Assembly: GCA_022791575.1 (NCBI GenBank)
Contig: JAAVZI010000072.1
Coordinates: forward strand, 1 to 48,693
From: Lachnospiraceae bacterium
GTDB lineage: Bacteria > Bacillota > Clostridia > Lachnospirales > Lachnospiraceae
Direction of reading: 5' to 3'
Length of the DNA: 48,693 nt
Both the position numbers and the translations under genes were made by a program. The notes under the pieces were generated by a model. The model did not search any database. It had not been told where the DNA came from and saw only the letters and a program-made list of their open reading frames with translations. Of the stretch, positions 41,907 to 48,693 are shown in pieces (positions within the stretch are counted from its first letter, which is position 1; each line of letters begins with the position of its first letter).

Positions 41907-42740
41907 CTACTGTAACTTAATCAGTGTATTTTCACCGCCAACTCTTGTAATCAAATCTACACTGCCAATATTCGACTCATATCCTGCCGAAACCTGGCTG
42001 ATAATGACTACCCGTTTGGTCTCATCTGGCTGCAGTGTACAATTCAAGGAGGCAAAATCATCATTTAACATTGTTTTCTGTACTCCTATGAAATCATTAC
42101 CATTAAACCGCATCTGAAACTTAATATTCTGTCCTGCAATATTACAGTTCTTGACCTTCCCTGACCGATTGTTCAGCTCAAACTTCGCTACTACCAGTTT
42201 CGCACCCTGATTGGCTTTCATTACAAAAGCCATCTCATCCTCTGGAATCACAGGATAGGAGTCAAGTGCTTCAAAACCGATATAACTTACCTCTACCCCT
42301 TCAATTCCCAGCAATTTTCCGATGTCATATGGTGACATTTTATTGTTGTCCTGCGCCGGTGCAGATGTCGGAGGAGCCTGCGATTCTGCCGGTGCCGGAG
42401 TAGGTGTTGGTGTAGGTGCAGCCGTTGGTGCCTGTGTCGGCTCTGGAGTCTCTGTAGCTGGCTCTTTGGTCGCCTGCTCTGTCGGCTTCTCACTCTTTTT
42501 GGGTTCTTCTGTTTTGTTCTTATTGGCTTCCATGGCCTTCTTAGCATCCGCCTTAGCTTCTGCTATCGTATCTTTCTCATATTTGAAATTATAACCTTTG
42601 TCATAATTCAAAATAGCACTGGCTGCATACTCCGCAATAACCTCCTGCTCTTGTTCTGTCAGCTCTACTACTTTAGCACAGCCAGCAGCCGAAAAAGCAA
42701 GCAGACATGTACAAAGCAAAGCCCCAATCTTCTTCTTCAT
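41907..42740 (-). CDS. Secreted lipoprotein with Pro/Thr-rich linker
   Basis: About 277 residues. The start MKKKIGALLCTCLLAFSAAG then C is a lipoprotein signal with lipobox SAAGC, so the mature protein is anchored outside the membrane by its Cys. A charged helical part (about 20-80) follows, then a linker rich in Pro, Thr and Ala (PTAAPTPTPTPAPAES), and a C-terminal domain with LGIEGVEVSYIGFEALDSYP and LQPDETKRVVIISQVSAGYE that resembles DUF4352/telokin-like beta domains. No enzyme motif is seen. AAGGAG lies 9 bases before ATG 42738-42740. A promoter stands at 42807-42835. It follows an orphan kinase gene and may be linked to envelope signalling. Confidence 0.82.
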   Translation of the reverse strand: MKKKIGALLCTCLLAFSAAGCAKVVELTEQEQEVIAEYAASAILNYDKGYNFKYEKDTIAEAKADAKKAMEANKNKTEEPKKSEKPTEQATKEPATETPEPTQAPTAAPTPTPTPAPAESQAPPTSAPAQDNNKMSPYDIGKLLGIEGVEVSYIGFEALDSYPVIPEDEMAFVMKANQGAKLVVAKFELNNRSGKVKNCNIAGQNIKFQMRFNGNDFIGVQKTMLNDDFASLNCTLQPDETKRVVIISQVSAGYESNIGSVDLITRVGGENTLIKLQ

Positions 42741-42806
42741 CTTTCCAATCTCCTTACCTGTCCTCCTTACAATCACGGAAAACGTAGTATTATAGTCTTT
42801 TCTTCT

Positions 42807-42835
42807 ATTGTACCATTTATTTTATGAGAACGCAA
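42807..42835 (-). promoter_or_regulatory. SigA-type promoter of the lipoprotein gene
   Basis: On the minus strand TTGCGT (42835-42830) and TACAAT (42812-42807) are 17 bases apart. Confidence 0.5.
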
Positions 42836-42871
42836 TATTTGGAGCCGAAAAATTCTAAATCAATTCTTCCA

Positions 42872-44323
42872 TTATTCGGCCAGTCTGGCTTTTTCTACTT
42901 CAAACCAGAACGCTACACCATTTTCATAATTCTCTACTCCACAGGGCCTGTTATATGAATCCATAATCGCCTTTACAATAGAAAGCCCGATTCCACTGCC
43001 GCCATACTCTCTTGTTCTGGATTTATCGACTTTATAAAACTTTATCCAGATTTTATCCAGATCTTCCTCAGGAATTGGCTCCCCGGAATTAAAGACTGTT
43101 ACCCGTACCGTATCTTCCTTTTCCAGCATGCTGATTTCAATTATATTTTCACCAGAAACATAATGAAATGCATTACTGATATAATTGGTTACCACTTCCT
43201 CAATCTTGAATTCGTCTGCCCAAGCATAAATCTCCCGGCTATCATCAAAATTAACCGTTACGGTCCGCTCTCCGGCCAGTATCTTTGTAGAATTTAGGAT
43301 ATTTCGAATTAGTGAAGTCAAATCAAAGCGTTCAAAACTTACTACCTCATTACCGAATTCCAGCTGATTCAGAGTAAGAAGATTTTTAACCAGCTGATTC
43401 ATTTTATGTGCTTCATCCATAATTACATCACAATAGAAATCGCGGCTCTCTTCATCATCCTGCACACATTCTTTTAGTCCCTCCGCATACCCTTGAATCA
43501 ATGCAATGGGAGTTTTTAACTCATGAGATACATTAGACAAAAATTCCTGCCTCATGCTGTCTATCTCTTCTTTTCGCTCAATATCCTTTAAAAGCTCATT
43601 ATTGGCAGTCTTTAATTCAGAAATTGTTGCTTCAAGCGTCTCAGACAGCAGATTCATCCGCTCGCCCAGCAGATCGAATTCATTATCGCCGGTTCTTGTA
43701 TATTTGGCATCAAAATCTAAATGAATCATACGGTCGGAAATATATACAAGATTTTTTAATGGTTTGGTCAACTTTTTGGTAATCAAAGATACAAGCACGC
43801 AGCTTACCAGAACGGTTGCAAATCCAACATAAATCAAAAACCTATTTGAAATCACAACACTTTCACGGATACTCTCTACCGCTGTACGCATGAGATAAAA
43901 GTATTCATTTCCCAGATTGCCCCACATGTCCATATATTCAGAATTGTTGGCAGGATCAATACTCTCTCGTATGATCTGCTGGCTGTTCTTATCCTTTAGA
44001 AGATAATTAAAGAAAACATTCTGAAAAGCTTCCAAATTCCCCATTGAGGCAAAGATAATTTCATGGCTGGAATTCATAATAAATAATTCTACATTTCCCT
44101 TTTCACAAATTCTCTGTACCTCAGTGTAAAACTGGTCACTTCCAATTGTACCGGCAACTGCAGATTCTTTCAGATAACCATATAAACCCAGCAGAGTCTG
44201 GCGTTTATTAGACTTATAATATTCCTCTAAAAATAATGTATTGATAATCAGGCATACGCTCATGGCAGATGCAAAAACTCCAATAAACACAACTGCAATC
44301 TGTCTTTTTATAGAATATCTCAT
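42872..44323 (-). CDS. Sensor histidine kinase, orphan in this window
   Basis: About 483 residues. An N-terminal membrane helix (IAVVFIGVFASAMSVCLIIN), an extracellular sensor region of about 130 residues, a second helix (FLIYVGFATVLVSCVLVSLI), HAMP, then HisKA with LSNVSHELKTPIALIQGY (phospho-His) and an ATPase domain with NYISNAFHYVSGEN, GEPIPEEDLDKIW and GSGIGLSIVKAIM. It resembles the VanS/PhoR group. ATG 44321-44323 has GAGGTG 6 bases before it; the longer frame to 44356 is less likely. The usual response-regulator gene upstream is missing: there the sequence holds a divergent promoter and repeat copy 2. Its partner must lie elsewhere, or the locus was rearranged. Confidence 0.9.
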   Translation of the reverse strand: MRYSIKRQIAVVFIGVFASAMSVCLIINTLFLEEYYKSNKRQTLLGLYGYLKESAVAGTIGSDQFYTEVQRICEKGNVELFIMNSSHEIIFASMGNLEAFQNVFFNYLLKDKNSQQIIRESIDPANNSEYMDMWGNLGNEYFYLMRTAVESIRESVVISNRFLIYVGFATVLVSCVLVSLITKKLTKPLKNLVYISDRMIHLDFDAKYTRTGDNEFDLLGERMNLLSETLEATISELKTANNELLKDIERKEEIDSMRQEFLSNVSHELKTPIALIQGYAEGLKECVQDDEESRDFYCDVIMDEAHKMNQLVKNLLTLNQLEFGNEVVSFERFDLTSLIRNILNSTKILAGERTVTVNFDDSREIYAWADEFKIEEVVTNYISNAFHYVSGENIIEISMLEKEDTVRVTVFNSGEPIPEEDLDKIWIKFYKVDKSRTREYGGSGIGLSIVKAIMDSYNRPCGVENYENGVAFWFEVEKARLAE

Positions 44324-44466
44324 TCTTTCACCTCGAATTTCCATGATTTTTCCCATCTCTTCTATAAAAATAGTTTACCAGAAATCAGATATCTTATCAA
44401 TCCATTTCACAATATCTTCACGCTCCCTAGCCGCTTAGCCGTAAATTATTCACCTATTTGTTTTTC

Positions 44467-44495
44467 TTGACTCGTTATTTTTTTCATGCTACACT
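44467..44495 (+). promoter_or_regulatory. SigA promoter upstream of repeat copy 2
   Basis: TTGACT (44467-44472) and TACACT (44490-44495) are 17 bases apart. The palindromic element begins 27 bases downstream, and the AP2-like gene follows it, so the element would be in the 5' leader of this transcript. Confidence 0.6.
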
Positions 44496-44521
44496 GTTTT
44501 TAGTCCAGTGTATGAATTATA

Positions 44522-44665
44522 TAGGTAATTGCGAAAGTCTGATTTCAGGCAACGTGTTTGAACAATCGATACAAAAATTCCGCTCAAAGACGTTTTTAAT
44601 TCGCTACATTTTTGTATTGATTGCCCAAACTCTGATATTAAAATGATAGTTTCCCAAATGCCTCA
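44522..44665 (+). repeat. Palindromic mobile leader element, copy 2, with 10-bp target-site duplication
   Basis: The element is 144 bp, starts TAGGTAATTGCGAAAGTCTG and ends CCCAAATGCCTC. Flanks ATGAATTATA at 44512-44521 and 44666-44675 are identical direct repeats. Inside, GTTTGAACAATC and GATTGCCCAAAC pair, then ATACAAAAAT with ATTTTTGTAT, around the conserved CCGCTCAAAGACGTTTTT loop. It lies between a promoter (44467) and the AP2-like gene (44695), in the same orientation. Confidence 0.9.
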
Positions 44666-44694
44666 TGAATTATAAAAAGACAGGAGTTTGATCT

Positions 44695-45498
44695 ATGCCT
44701 TTCATTTCCACTCTCCCAGGTGTCTTCCAGGCACAGAAAAAAAATGGAGAAACCTATTATCGTTCCTCCATTACTTATCGAACAAAGCATATCAGCCTTG
44801 GAAGTTTCCATACAGAACTAGAAGCTCACCAGGCTTATCTGGATGCGCTTGCCATTACAAAACCAAATTCTACTATGACAATTGAAAATGTACAGGAATC
44901 CCAAAGCTTATCTTTTGATAAATGTATCTGTCTTTTAAACTTTCGGGACAATGGAATCTATATGAAAAACCCCATTTATCTTCGAAAAACTTATTTTGAA
45001 TATTATTATTCGGCCAGCGAAGTTTATCTTTTTGATATTGATGATTTATTTTACTATTCTGAACATAAAATCATGAAACGCAACGGCCATCTCTTTGTAG
45101 CAGACTATGGTATGCAGATTACCATCCTCTCTCGCTATGGAATTAAGAATTACAGTGTTGCAGGCCGGGACTATCTTTTTAATAATGGAAATCCTCATGA
45201 TCTACGTTATGAAAATATACAAGTGATCAATCCCTATTATGGTGTGCAGCAGATCATTAAAAAAGGAACTCTTCTTTACCAGACCAAAATTCATGTCCGT
45301 GGAGATTATCTGGTTGGTATCTATCAGACTGCTGAAGAAGCAGCCATTGCCTACAATAAGGCTATTGATCAATTAAAAGCAGCTGGCAGCCTCAGAAACT
45401 ATCAGCCTAATTACATCGAGAGCCTGACTGGCCAGCAATATGCTGAGCTCTATAACCAAATAGCGATTTCCCCCAAGCTCTTCACCTTAAAATTTTAA
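44695..45498 (+). CDS. AP2-domain protein with degenerate HNH-like centre
   Basis: The 267-residue protein has two AP2-like DNA-binding repeats. One is at about 9-55 (GETYYRSSITYRTKHISLGS, then FHTELEAHQAYLDAL), the other at about 182-230 (LLYQTKIHVRGDYLVGIYQT, then AEEAAIAYNKAID). The middle has AGRDYLFNNGNPHDLRYENI, which matches the NGNPxDxRxENL part of HNH homing endonucleases but lacks the usual leading His pair, so nuclease activity is doubtful. It looks like a homing-endonuclease-derived protein kept for DNA binding. ACAGGAG lies before the ATG. It has its own promoter at 44467, with repeat copy 2 in between. The DNA target is not known. Confidence 0.72.
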   Translation: MPFISTLPGVFQAQKKNGETYYRSSITYRTKHISLGSFHTELEAHQAYLDALAITKPNSTMTIENVQESQSLSFDKCICLLNFRDNGIYMKNPIYLRKTYFEYYYSASEVYLFDIDDLFYYSEHKIMKRNGHLFVADYGMQITILSRYGIKNYSVAGRDYLFNNGNPHDLRYENIQVINPYYGVQQIIKKGTLLYQTKIHVRGDYLVGIYQTAEEAAIAYNKAIDQLKAAGSLRNYQPNYIESLTGQQYAELYNQIAISPKLFTLKF

Positions 45499-45552
45499 GA
45501 GCTTAGAGGAAATCAGACTTTCTAAACCATTGAAATCATTATGCTAAAAATG

Positions 45553-46401
45553 CTAAAACTTAATATAATCTGGATGCTGTCCAGAACCTTCACAATCCTT
45601 AATTTGATCGATTCGCTCCATATCCTCCTGTGTCAGTTCAAAATCAAAAATTTTCCTGTTCTCAATCATTCTTTCATAATTGGAAGATTTGGGAAGCGGT
45701 ACAATACCCTTCTGCAATTCCCAGCGAAGGGTAATCTGCGCTATCGTCCTGCCATATTGGTGTGCTATGTCCTTTAATTCTTCCACTTCCAGTATTGCCT
45801 GCCGCGCAAGCGGTGCCCAGGCTTCTATCTGAATATCATGAGATTTACAATAAGCCACCGTCTCTTCCTGAAGCAGTCCCGGATGAAACTCTATCTGATT
45901 TACCATCGGTTCTATACTACAATTTTCCATTAATGGTTCCAAGTGATGCGGCATAAAATTGCAGACTCCTATAGCTCGGATTCGGCCCTCCTCGTAGAGC
46001 TCCTCCATAGCCTTCCAGGTAGCCTTTACATAATCACTCCAATTTTCTCTGTGTGCATAGGCAATTGGCCAGTGAATTAAGTACATATCCAAATATTCTA
46101 TCCCTAAACGTTCCAAAGATTTCTGAAAAGCCTCTTTGCATTCTTCATATCCCTGATCATCATTCCAAACCTTGCTGGTAATGAAGATTTCCTCTCTTTT
46201 CAGCTCTGTCTGGCGCAGCGCTTCTCCGATTCCCTTCTCATTGCCATAAAAAGCCGCCGTATCAATATGCCGGTATCCTGCTCTTAATGCTTTCAGCACC
46301 TGTTCTTTCGCTTCTTCTTCCTGAATCTTCCATGTTCCAAATCCTATACAGGGAAGGTTTACACCATTTTTCAGTACATAATAATCACATACACTTTTCA
46401 T
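45553..46401 (-). CDS. Aldo/keto reductase
   Basis: About 282 residues. It has the AKR barrel with PCIGFGTWKI, YRHIDTAAFYGNEKGIG (catalytic Asp and Tyr), FITSKVWNDD (Lys), LDMYLIHWPI (His), GVCNFMPHHL, NQIEFHPGL, and PLPKSSNYERM for NADPH binding. It is a cytosolic NADPH-dependent reductase for carbonyl compounds such as methylglyoxal or small aldehydes. The start is ATG 46399-46401 after AAAAGGAG; the longer frame to 46449 lacks support. It is divergent from degV, with the shared intergenic region holding the degV promoter. Exact substrate is unknown. Confidence 0.93.
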   Translation of the reverse strand: MKSVCDYYVLKNGVNLPCIGFGTWKIQEEEAKEQVLKALRAGYRHIDTAAFYGNEKGIGEALRQTELKREEIFITSKVWNDDQGYEECKEAFQKSLERLGIEYLDMYLIHWPIAYAHRENWSDYVKATWKAMEELYEEGRIRAIGVCNFMPHHLEPLMENCSIEPMVNQIEFHPGLLQEETVAYCKSHDIQIEAWAPLARQAILEVEELKDIAHQYGRTIAQITLRWELQKGIVPLPKSSNYERMIENRKIFDFELTQEDMERIDQIKDCEGSGQHPDYIKF

Positions 46402-46467
46402 AATACTCACTCCTTTTTCTATCCATAAAATATTTATGTCAGTTTGCAAAACTATTACAAATAGTTA

Positions 46468-46495
46468 TTGAAACTATCTGTGGTTGTGGTATAAT
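46468..46495 (+). promoter_or_regulatory. SigA promoter of degV
   Basis: TTGAAA (46468-46473) and TATAAT (46490-46495) are separated by 16 bases. The degV start lies 55 bases downstream. Confidence 0.75.
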
Positions 46496-46550
46496 ATTCA
46501 TAAGTATTCCCATACACTAAAATACAACCCGAAAGAAAGGATTAAAAATC

Positions 46551-47435
46551 ATGGAAAATTTTCAAATTATCAGTGACGGCGCCTGCGACTTATTGCCTTC
46601 TTATACAGAAAAGCATAAGCTTACCATTGTCCCCTTCTATGTATCCTTTGATAAAAAACAATATTTTAAAGAAGGTATCGAATTAGACCACGACGAATTC
46701 TATCGGAAAATGGATGAAGAACATGCGGTTCCCTGTTCCTCCCTGCCGTCTATTACGGATTTTTACGATGCATTCCTTCCGCTGGCACAGCAGAACATTC
46801 CCATCATTTGTATTTGTATTACCAGTAAGTTCAGCGGTTCTTATAACAGCGCCTGCAATGCAAGAGACCAGATCCTGGAAGAATACCCCAATGCCAGACT
46901 TCATGTTATTGATTCTACCCTGAACACTGTAACCTTGGGCCTTTATGTCAATGAAGCTGTCCGCATGCGGGACGATGGTCTATCTTATGAAAAAGCCATT
47001 GAAGTTCTGGAGTCCCTCAAACAGACCGGCCGCATATATTTTACTGTATCCACTCTGGAATACCTGATTAAAAACGGCCGCATTGGTAAAGTCGCTGTCA
47101 TCGCAGGAGACAAACTGGGCATAAAACCCATTATCATTATGAAAGACGGTGAAATCAGCCTTGGAGGGGTAACCAGAAGCCGTGCCAAAACTAAGAAAAA
47201 AATTATTGAACAAGTTCAGAAATATTTTGAAGACCAGAAGCTTTCCATATCGGATTACTCAATTACTGTCGGCACTGGTTATGATTATGAAGAAGCAAAA
47301 GCATTTGGCCAGGAACTGGAAACTGCTTTAAACACTCATTTGGCTGATGTAGATACTTTGATTGGAACTACCGTTGGCTGCCATGTAGGCCCTCATCCGA
47401 TTGGTATTGGCTTTGTACGCAAATACGATGCCTGA
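46551..47435 (+). CDS. degV: DegV-family fatty-acid-binding protein
   Basis: The 294-residue protein starts FQIISDGACDLLPSYTEKHK, the DegV N-terminus, and has VPCSSLPSITDFYDAF, CITSKFSGSYNSAC, VIDSTLNTVTLGL, STLEYLIKNGRIGK, LGIKPIIIMKDG and GCHVGPHPIGIGF. DegV (FakB-like) proteins bind a fatty acid and present it to the kinase FakA for phospholipid synthesis. No fakA is near, as is common, since Firmicutes carry several DegV paralogues. AGAAAGG lies before the ATG. Length is standard. A bidirectional terminator follows the gene. Confidence 0.93.
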   Translation: MENFQIISDGACDLLPSYTEKHKLTIVPFYVSFDKKQYFKEGIELDHDEFYRKMDEEHAVPCSSLPSITDFYDAFLPLAQQNIPIICICITSKFSGSYNSACNARDQILEEYPNARLHVIDSTLNTVTLGLYVNEAVRMRDDGLSYEKAIEVLESLKQTGRIYFTVSTLEYLIKNGRIGKVAVIAGDKLGIKPIIIMKDGEISLGGVTRSRAKTKKKIIEQVQKYFEDQKLSISDYSITVGTGYDYEEAKAFGQELETALNTHLADVDTLIGTTVGCHVGPHPIGIGFVRKYDA

Positions 47436-47455
47436 TCTATTTTTCGTTTTGACTG

Positions 47456-47503
47456 AAAGCGTGTTGAAGCATACATGTTTGTATCTTTCAAACACGCTTT
47501 TAT
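47456..47503. terminator. Bidirectional terminator between degV and the DeoR gene
   Basis: AAGCGTGTTGAA pairs with TTCAAACACGCTT (one bulge) around a long loop, followed by TTTATG on plus and TTCAG on minus. It separates two convergent genes. Confidence 0.75.
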
Positions 47504-47504
47504 G

Positions 47505-48257
47505 TTATAGCAAATCCACTTCGAGAATATTGGTACATTCCTGATATTTCTCAAGTTTTACTTTCGTGGTAATAATACTGGCTGCTTCAAAGTCTGCAAA
47601 GGAAACCGATGAAATCTGATCAAACTTCGTAGAATCTCCCACAATAAAACAATCTCTAGTACGCTCCATTGCTTTAGTCTTAATGGCTCCTTCCCGAATC
47701 TCTGGTGTCGAAAATCCATTAACCATTGAGATCCCGTTAGCTCCCCAGAAGCCTTTAGTAAAATTAAAACGCTCCAAAGTCTGCATTGCTTCATTTCCAA
47801 CAACAGCTTCTGTATTGGCCTTATATTCACCTCCCAGAATATAGACCTGCAATCCTTTTGCTGCCAGACGCTGTGTATTCTCAATTCCATTTGTAACAAA
47901 CTTGGCATGTTTATCTTCCAGAAAATCAATTATATGGCTGGTTGTCGTTCCCGCATCCAGAAATACAAAGTCCTCCGAATGAATCAGAGAAGCTGCATAT
48001 CTGCCAATACGAATTTTCTCTTCTTTATTCAGCTCTTTACGGTCATGAACCGAGGATTCCCTCGTATAATATGCATTCTCAACTGCAATCGCCCCTCCAT
48101 GTACCTTTATGATCTGTCCTCTTGCATGAAGAGTTGTTAGATCCCTGCGAATGGTAGATTCTGAAATCTGCAGAATCTGCATAAGCTCCTGTACGGTTAC
48201 ACTTTGTTTGTTCTCTACCTCTCTTACAATCTGGGCCAGTCGTTCTTCCATTAACAT
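47505..48257 (-). CDS. DeoR/GlpR-family transcription regulator
   Basis: About 250 residues. The N-terminal winged helix has VTVQELMQILQISESTIRRD and HGGAIA, typical of DeoR proteins. The sensor domain follows with LDAGTTTSHIIDFL, FVTNGI, ILGGEYK, GNEAMQTLERFNF and FWGANGISMVNGFSTP, matching the sugar-phosphate-binding DeoRC domain. Such proteins repress sugar-use genes and release on binding a phosphosugar. The likely start is ATG 48255-48257 with AAGGAG 8 bases upstream. No sugar operon is adjacent in the window. A strong promoter and a 10-bp operator-like array stand directly upstream, suggesting autoregulation. Confidence 0.92.
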   Translation of the reverse strand: MLMEERLAQIVREVENKQSVTVQELMQILQISESTIRRDLTTLHARGQIIKVHGGAIAVENAYYTRESSVHDRKELNKEEKIRIGRYAASLIHSEDFVFLDAGTTTSHIIDFLEDKHAKFVTNGIENTQRLAAKGLQVYILGGEYKANTEAVVGNEAMQTLERFNFTKGFWGANGISMVNGFSTPEIREGAIKTKAMERTRDCFIVGDSTKFDQISSVSFADFEAASIITTKVKLEKYQECTNILEVDLL

Positions 48258-48290
48258 GACCAATTCTCCTTTCTCAAATAACTGCTTACT

Positions 48291-48319
48291 ATTATAACCC
48301 AGATTTTCGGTTCTGTAAA
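48291..48319 (-). promoter_or_regulatory. Strong SigA promoter of the DeoR gene
   Basis: On the minus strand TTTACA (48319-48314) and TATAAT (48296-48291) are exactly 17 bases apart, about 34 bases before the start codon. Confidence 0.8.
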
Positions 48320-48320
48320 T

Positions 48321-48360
48321 CATTTTCCGTCATTTTCCGTCATTTTCTTTCATTTTCCGC
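48321..48360 (-). promoter_or_regulatory. Four 10-bp tandem repeats, probable DeoR operator array
   Basis: The unit CATTTTCCGT occurs four times in exact 10-base phase (last two units CATTTTCTTT and CATTTTCCGC). On the minus strand this is repeated GAAAATGA, a sequence like known DeoR-type operators. It abuts the -35 box, with units on one face of the helix. Confidence 0.65.
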
Positions 48361-48376
48361 TTTTCTCCTATAATGC

Positions 48377-48408
48377 AAAAGGCTGTCAAGATTACCTGAC
48401 AGCCTTTT
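48377..48408 (-). terminator. Terminator of the rRNA/tRNA-Trp transcript
   Basis: AAAAGGCTGTC (48377-48387) pairs with GACAGCCTTTT (48398-48408) around a 10-base loop; on the minus strand TTTTGC follows. It is placed 12 bases after the tRNA-Trp 3' end. Confidence 0.85.
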
Positions 48409-48420
48409 GGAGATAATAAA

Positions 48421-48493
48421 CAGGGACAGAAGGACTTGAACCCTCGACATTTGGTTTTGGAGACCAACGTTCTACCAACTGAACTATATCCCT
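48421..48493 (-). tRNA. tRNA-Trp (CCA anticodon)
   Basis: On the minus strand this 73-base gene has a seven-pair acceptor stem (AGGGATA with TGTCCCT), a D-arm with AGTTCAGTTGG, an anticodon loop CTCCAAA giving anticodon CCA, and a T-arm with GGTTCAAGTCC. The discriminator base is G, as in bacterial tRNA-Trp. The CCA end is not encoded. It lies about 113 bases after the 23S rRNA gene on the same strand. Confidence 0.95.
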
Positions 48494-48606
48494 ATATTAT
48501 ATATAATTGATACTATATAAATAAGTGACTATCACTAGCCACTTACTTTCTGTACCTTCAAAACTACATACCGTAACCATCAAATCCACTCTCTTACAAC
48601 CGCTTC

Positions 48607-48693
48607 TGGTCAAGCCCTCGACCGATTAGTAACGGTCAGCTCCATGCATTGCTGCACTTCCACCTCCGCCCTATCAACCTTGTCGTCTTCAAG
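48607..48693 (-). rRNA. 23S rRNA, 3' end (partial)
   Basis: Read on the minus strand, the sequence contains GGAGGTGGAAGTGCAGCAAT, then GCATGGAGCTGACC and GTTACTAATCGGTCGAGGGC before CTTGACC. This is the conserved 3' terminal helix region of 23S rRNA. The remainder lies beyond the window. The 3' boundary is approximate. No 5S gene lies between it and tRNA-Trp. Confidence 0.93.

Noticed and set aside
42322-42594. Plus-strand Gly/Val/Ala-rich frame opposite the lipoprotein linker.
   Set aside because: It mirrors the Pro/Thr repeat codons on the other strand; the lipoprotein with signal peptide is clearly the real gene.
48498-48606. Searched for a 5S rRNA between 23S and tRNA-Trp.
   Set aside because: The interval is under 115 bases and contains no 5S-like sequence.

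Overview
The window looks like a chromosomal segment of a Gram-positive, probably spore-forming, gut-type Clostridia, most likely Lachnospiraceae. Supporting this are the AT-leaning Firmicutes gene style with strong GGAGG ribosome sites, TTGACA/TATAAT promoters, a LysM coat-type protein behind a sigma-K-like promoter, a giant acyl-CoA dehydratase activase, CarD, DegV and YebC, and a 23S rRNA end at the right edge. I could not run a search, so the species is not assigned.

Region 1 (about 1-3440) is a decayed integrated element. It holds the end of a Doc toxin, a HAD phosphatase, a tyrosine integrase broken by two frameshifts with a second integrase start relic beside it, a frameshifted DUF4258 toxin in front of an intact MqsA-like antitoxin, a relic XRE regulator, and a 20-base tRNA 3'-end scar that is probably the attachment site. 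Directly after the scar a terminator carries a complete group II intron (3481-5387), placed as class C introns are.

Region 2 (5388-10700) has a secreted-protein pseudogene and then a GC-richer minus-strand cluster: ATP-grasp ligase, aspartate/glutamate racemase and a MurE-like ligase. The cluster looks like a D-aspartate-dependent cell-wall module.

Region 3 (10850-19000, mostly minus) has an SGNH hydrolase, a TPR membrane protein with CarD, a ZIP transporter, diaminopimelate decarboxylase with pyruvate kinase, a rhomboid-like protein without its catalytic motif, and a LysM protein. Region 4 is the plus-strand 1420-residue activase. Region 5 (23.5-32.4 kb, minus) is a division and wall operon zapA - U32 peptidase - FtsW/RodA - class B PBP - HAD phosphatase, preceded by ruvAB. 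Region 6 (32.4-44.3 kb, minus) is rich in signalling: a hybrid kinase lacking its phospho-histidine, rpsU, a two-component pair, yebC, an intracellular subtilisin, a hypothetical protein, CheV, a lipoprotein and an orphan histidine kinase. Region 7 has an AP2/HNH-like protein, an aldo/keto reductase, DegV, a DeoR regulator with a four-unit 10-bp operator array, tRNA-Trp and the 3' end of 23S rRNA with no 5S between them.

The most unusual signal is a roughly 144-bp palindromic element present three times (5522, 11899 minus, 44522). Two copies have 10-11 bp target-site duplications. All three lie just upstream of a gene in the same orientation as that gene, and two lie between a promoter and the start codon. 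They share a conserved hairpin-loop core. It behaves like a mobile cis-acting leader.
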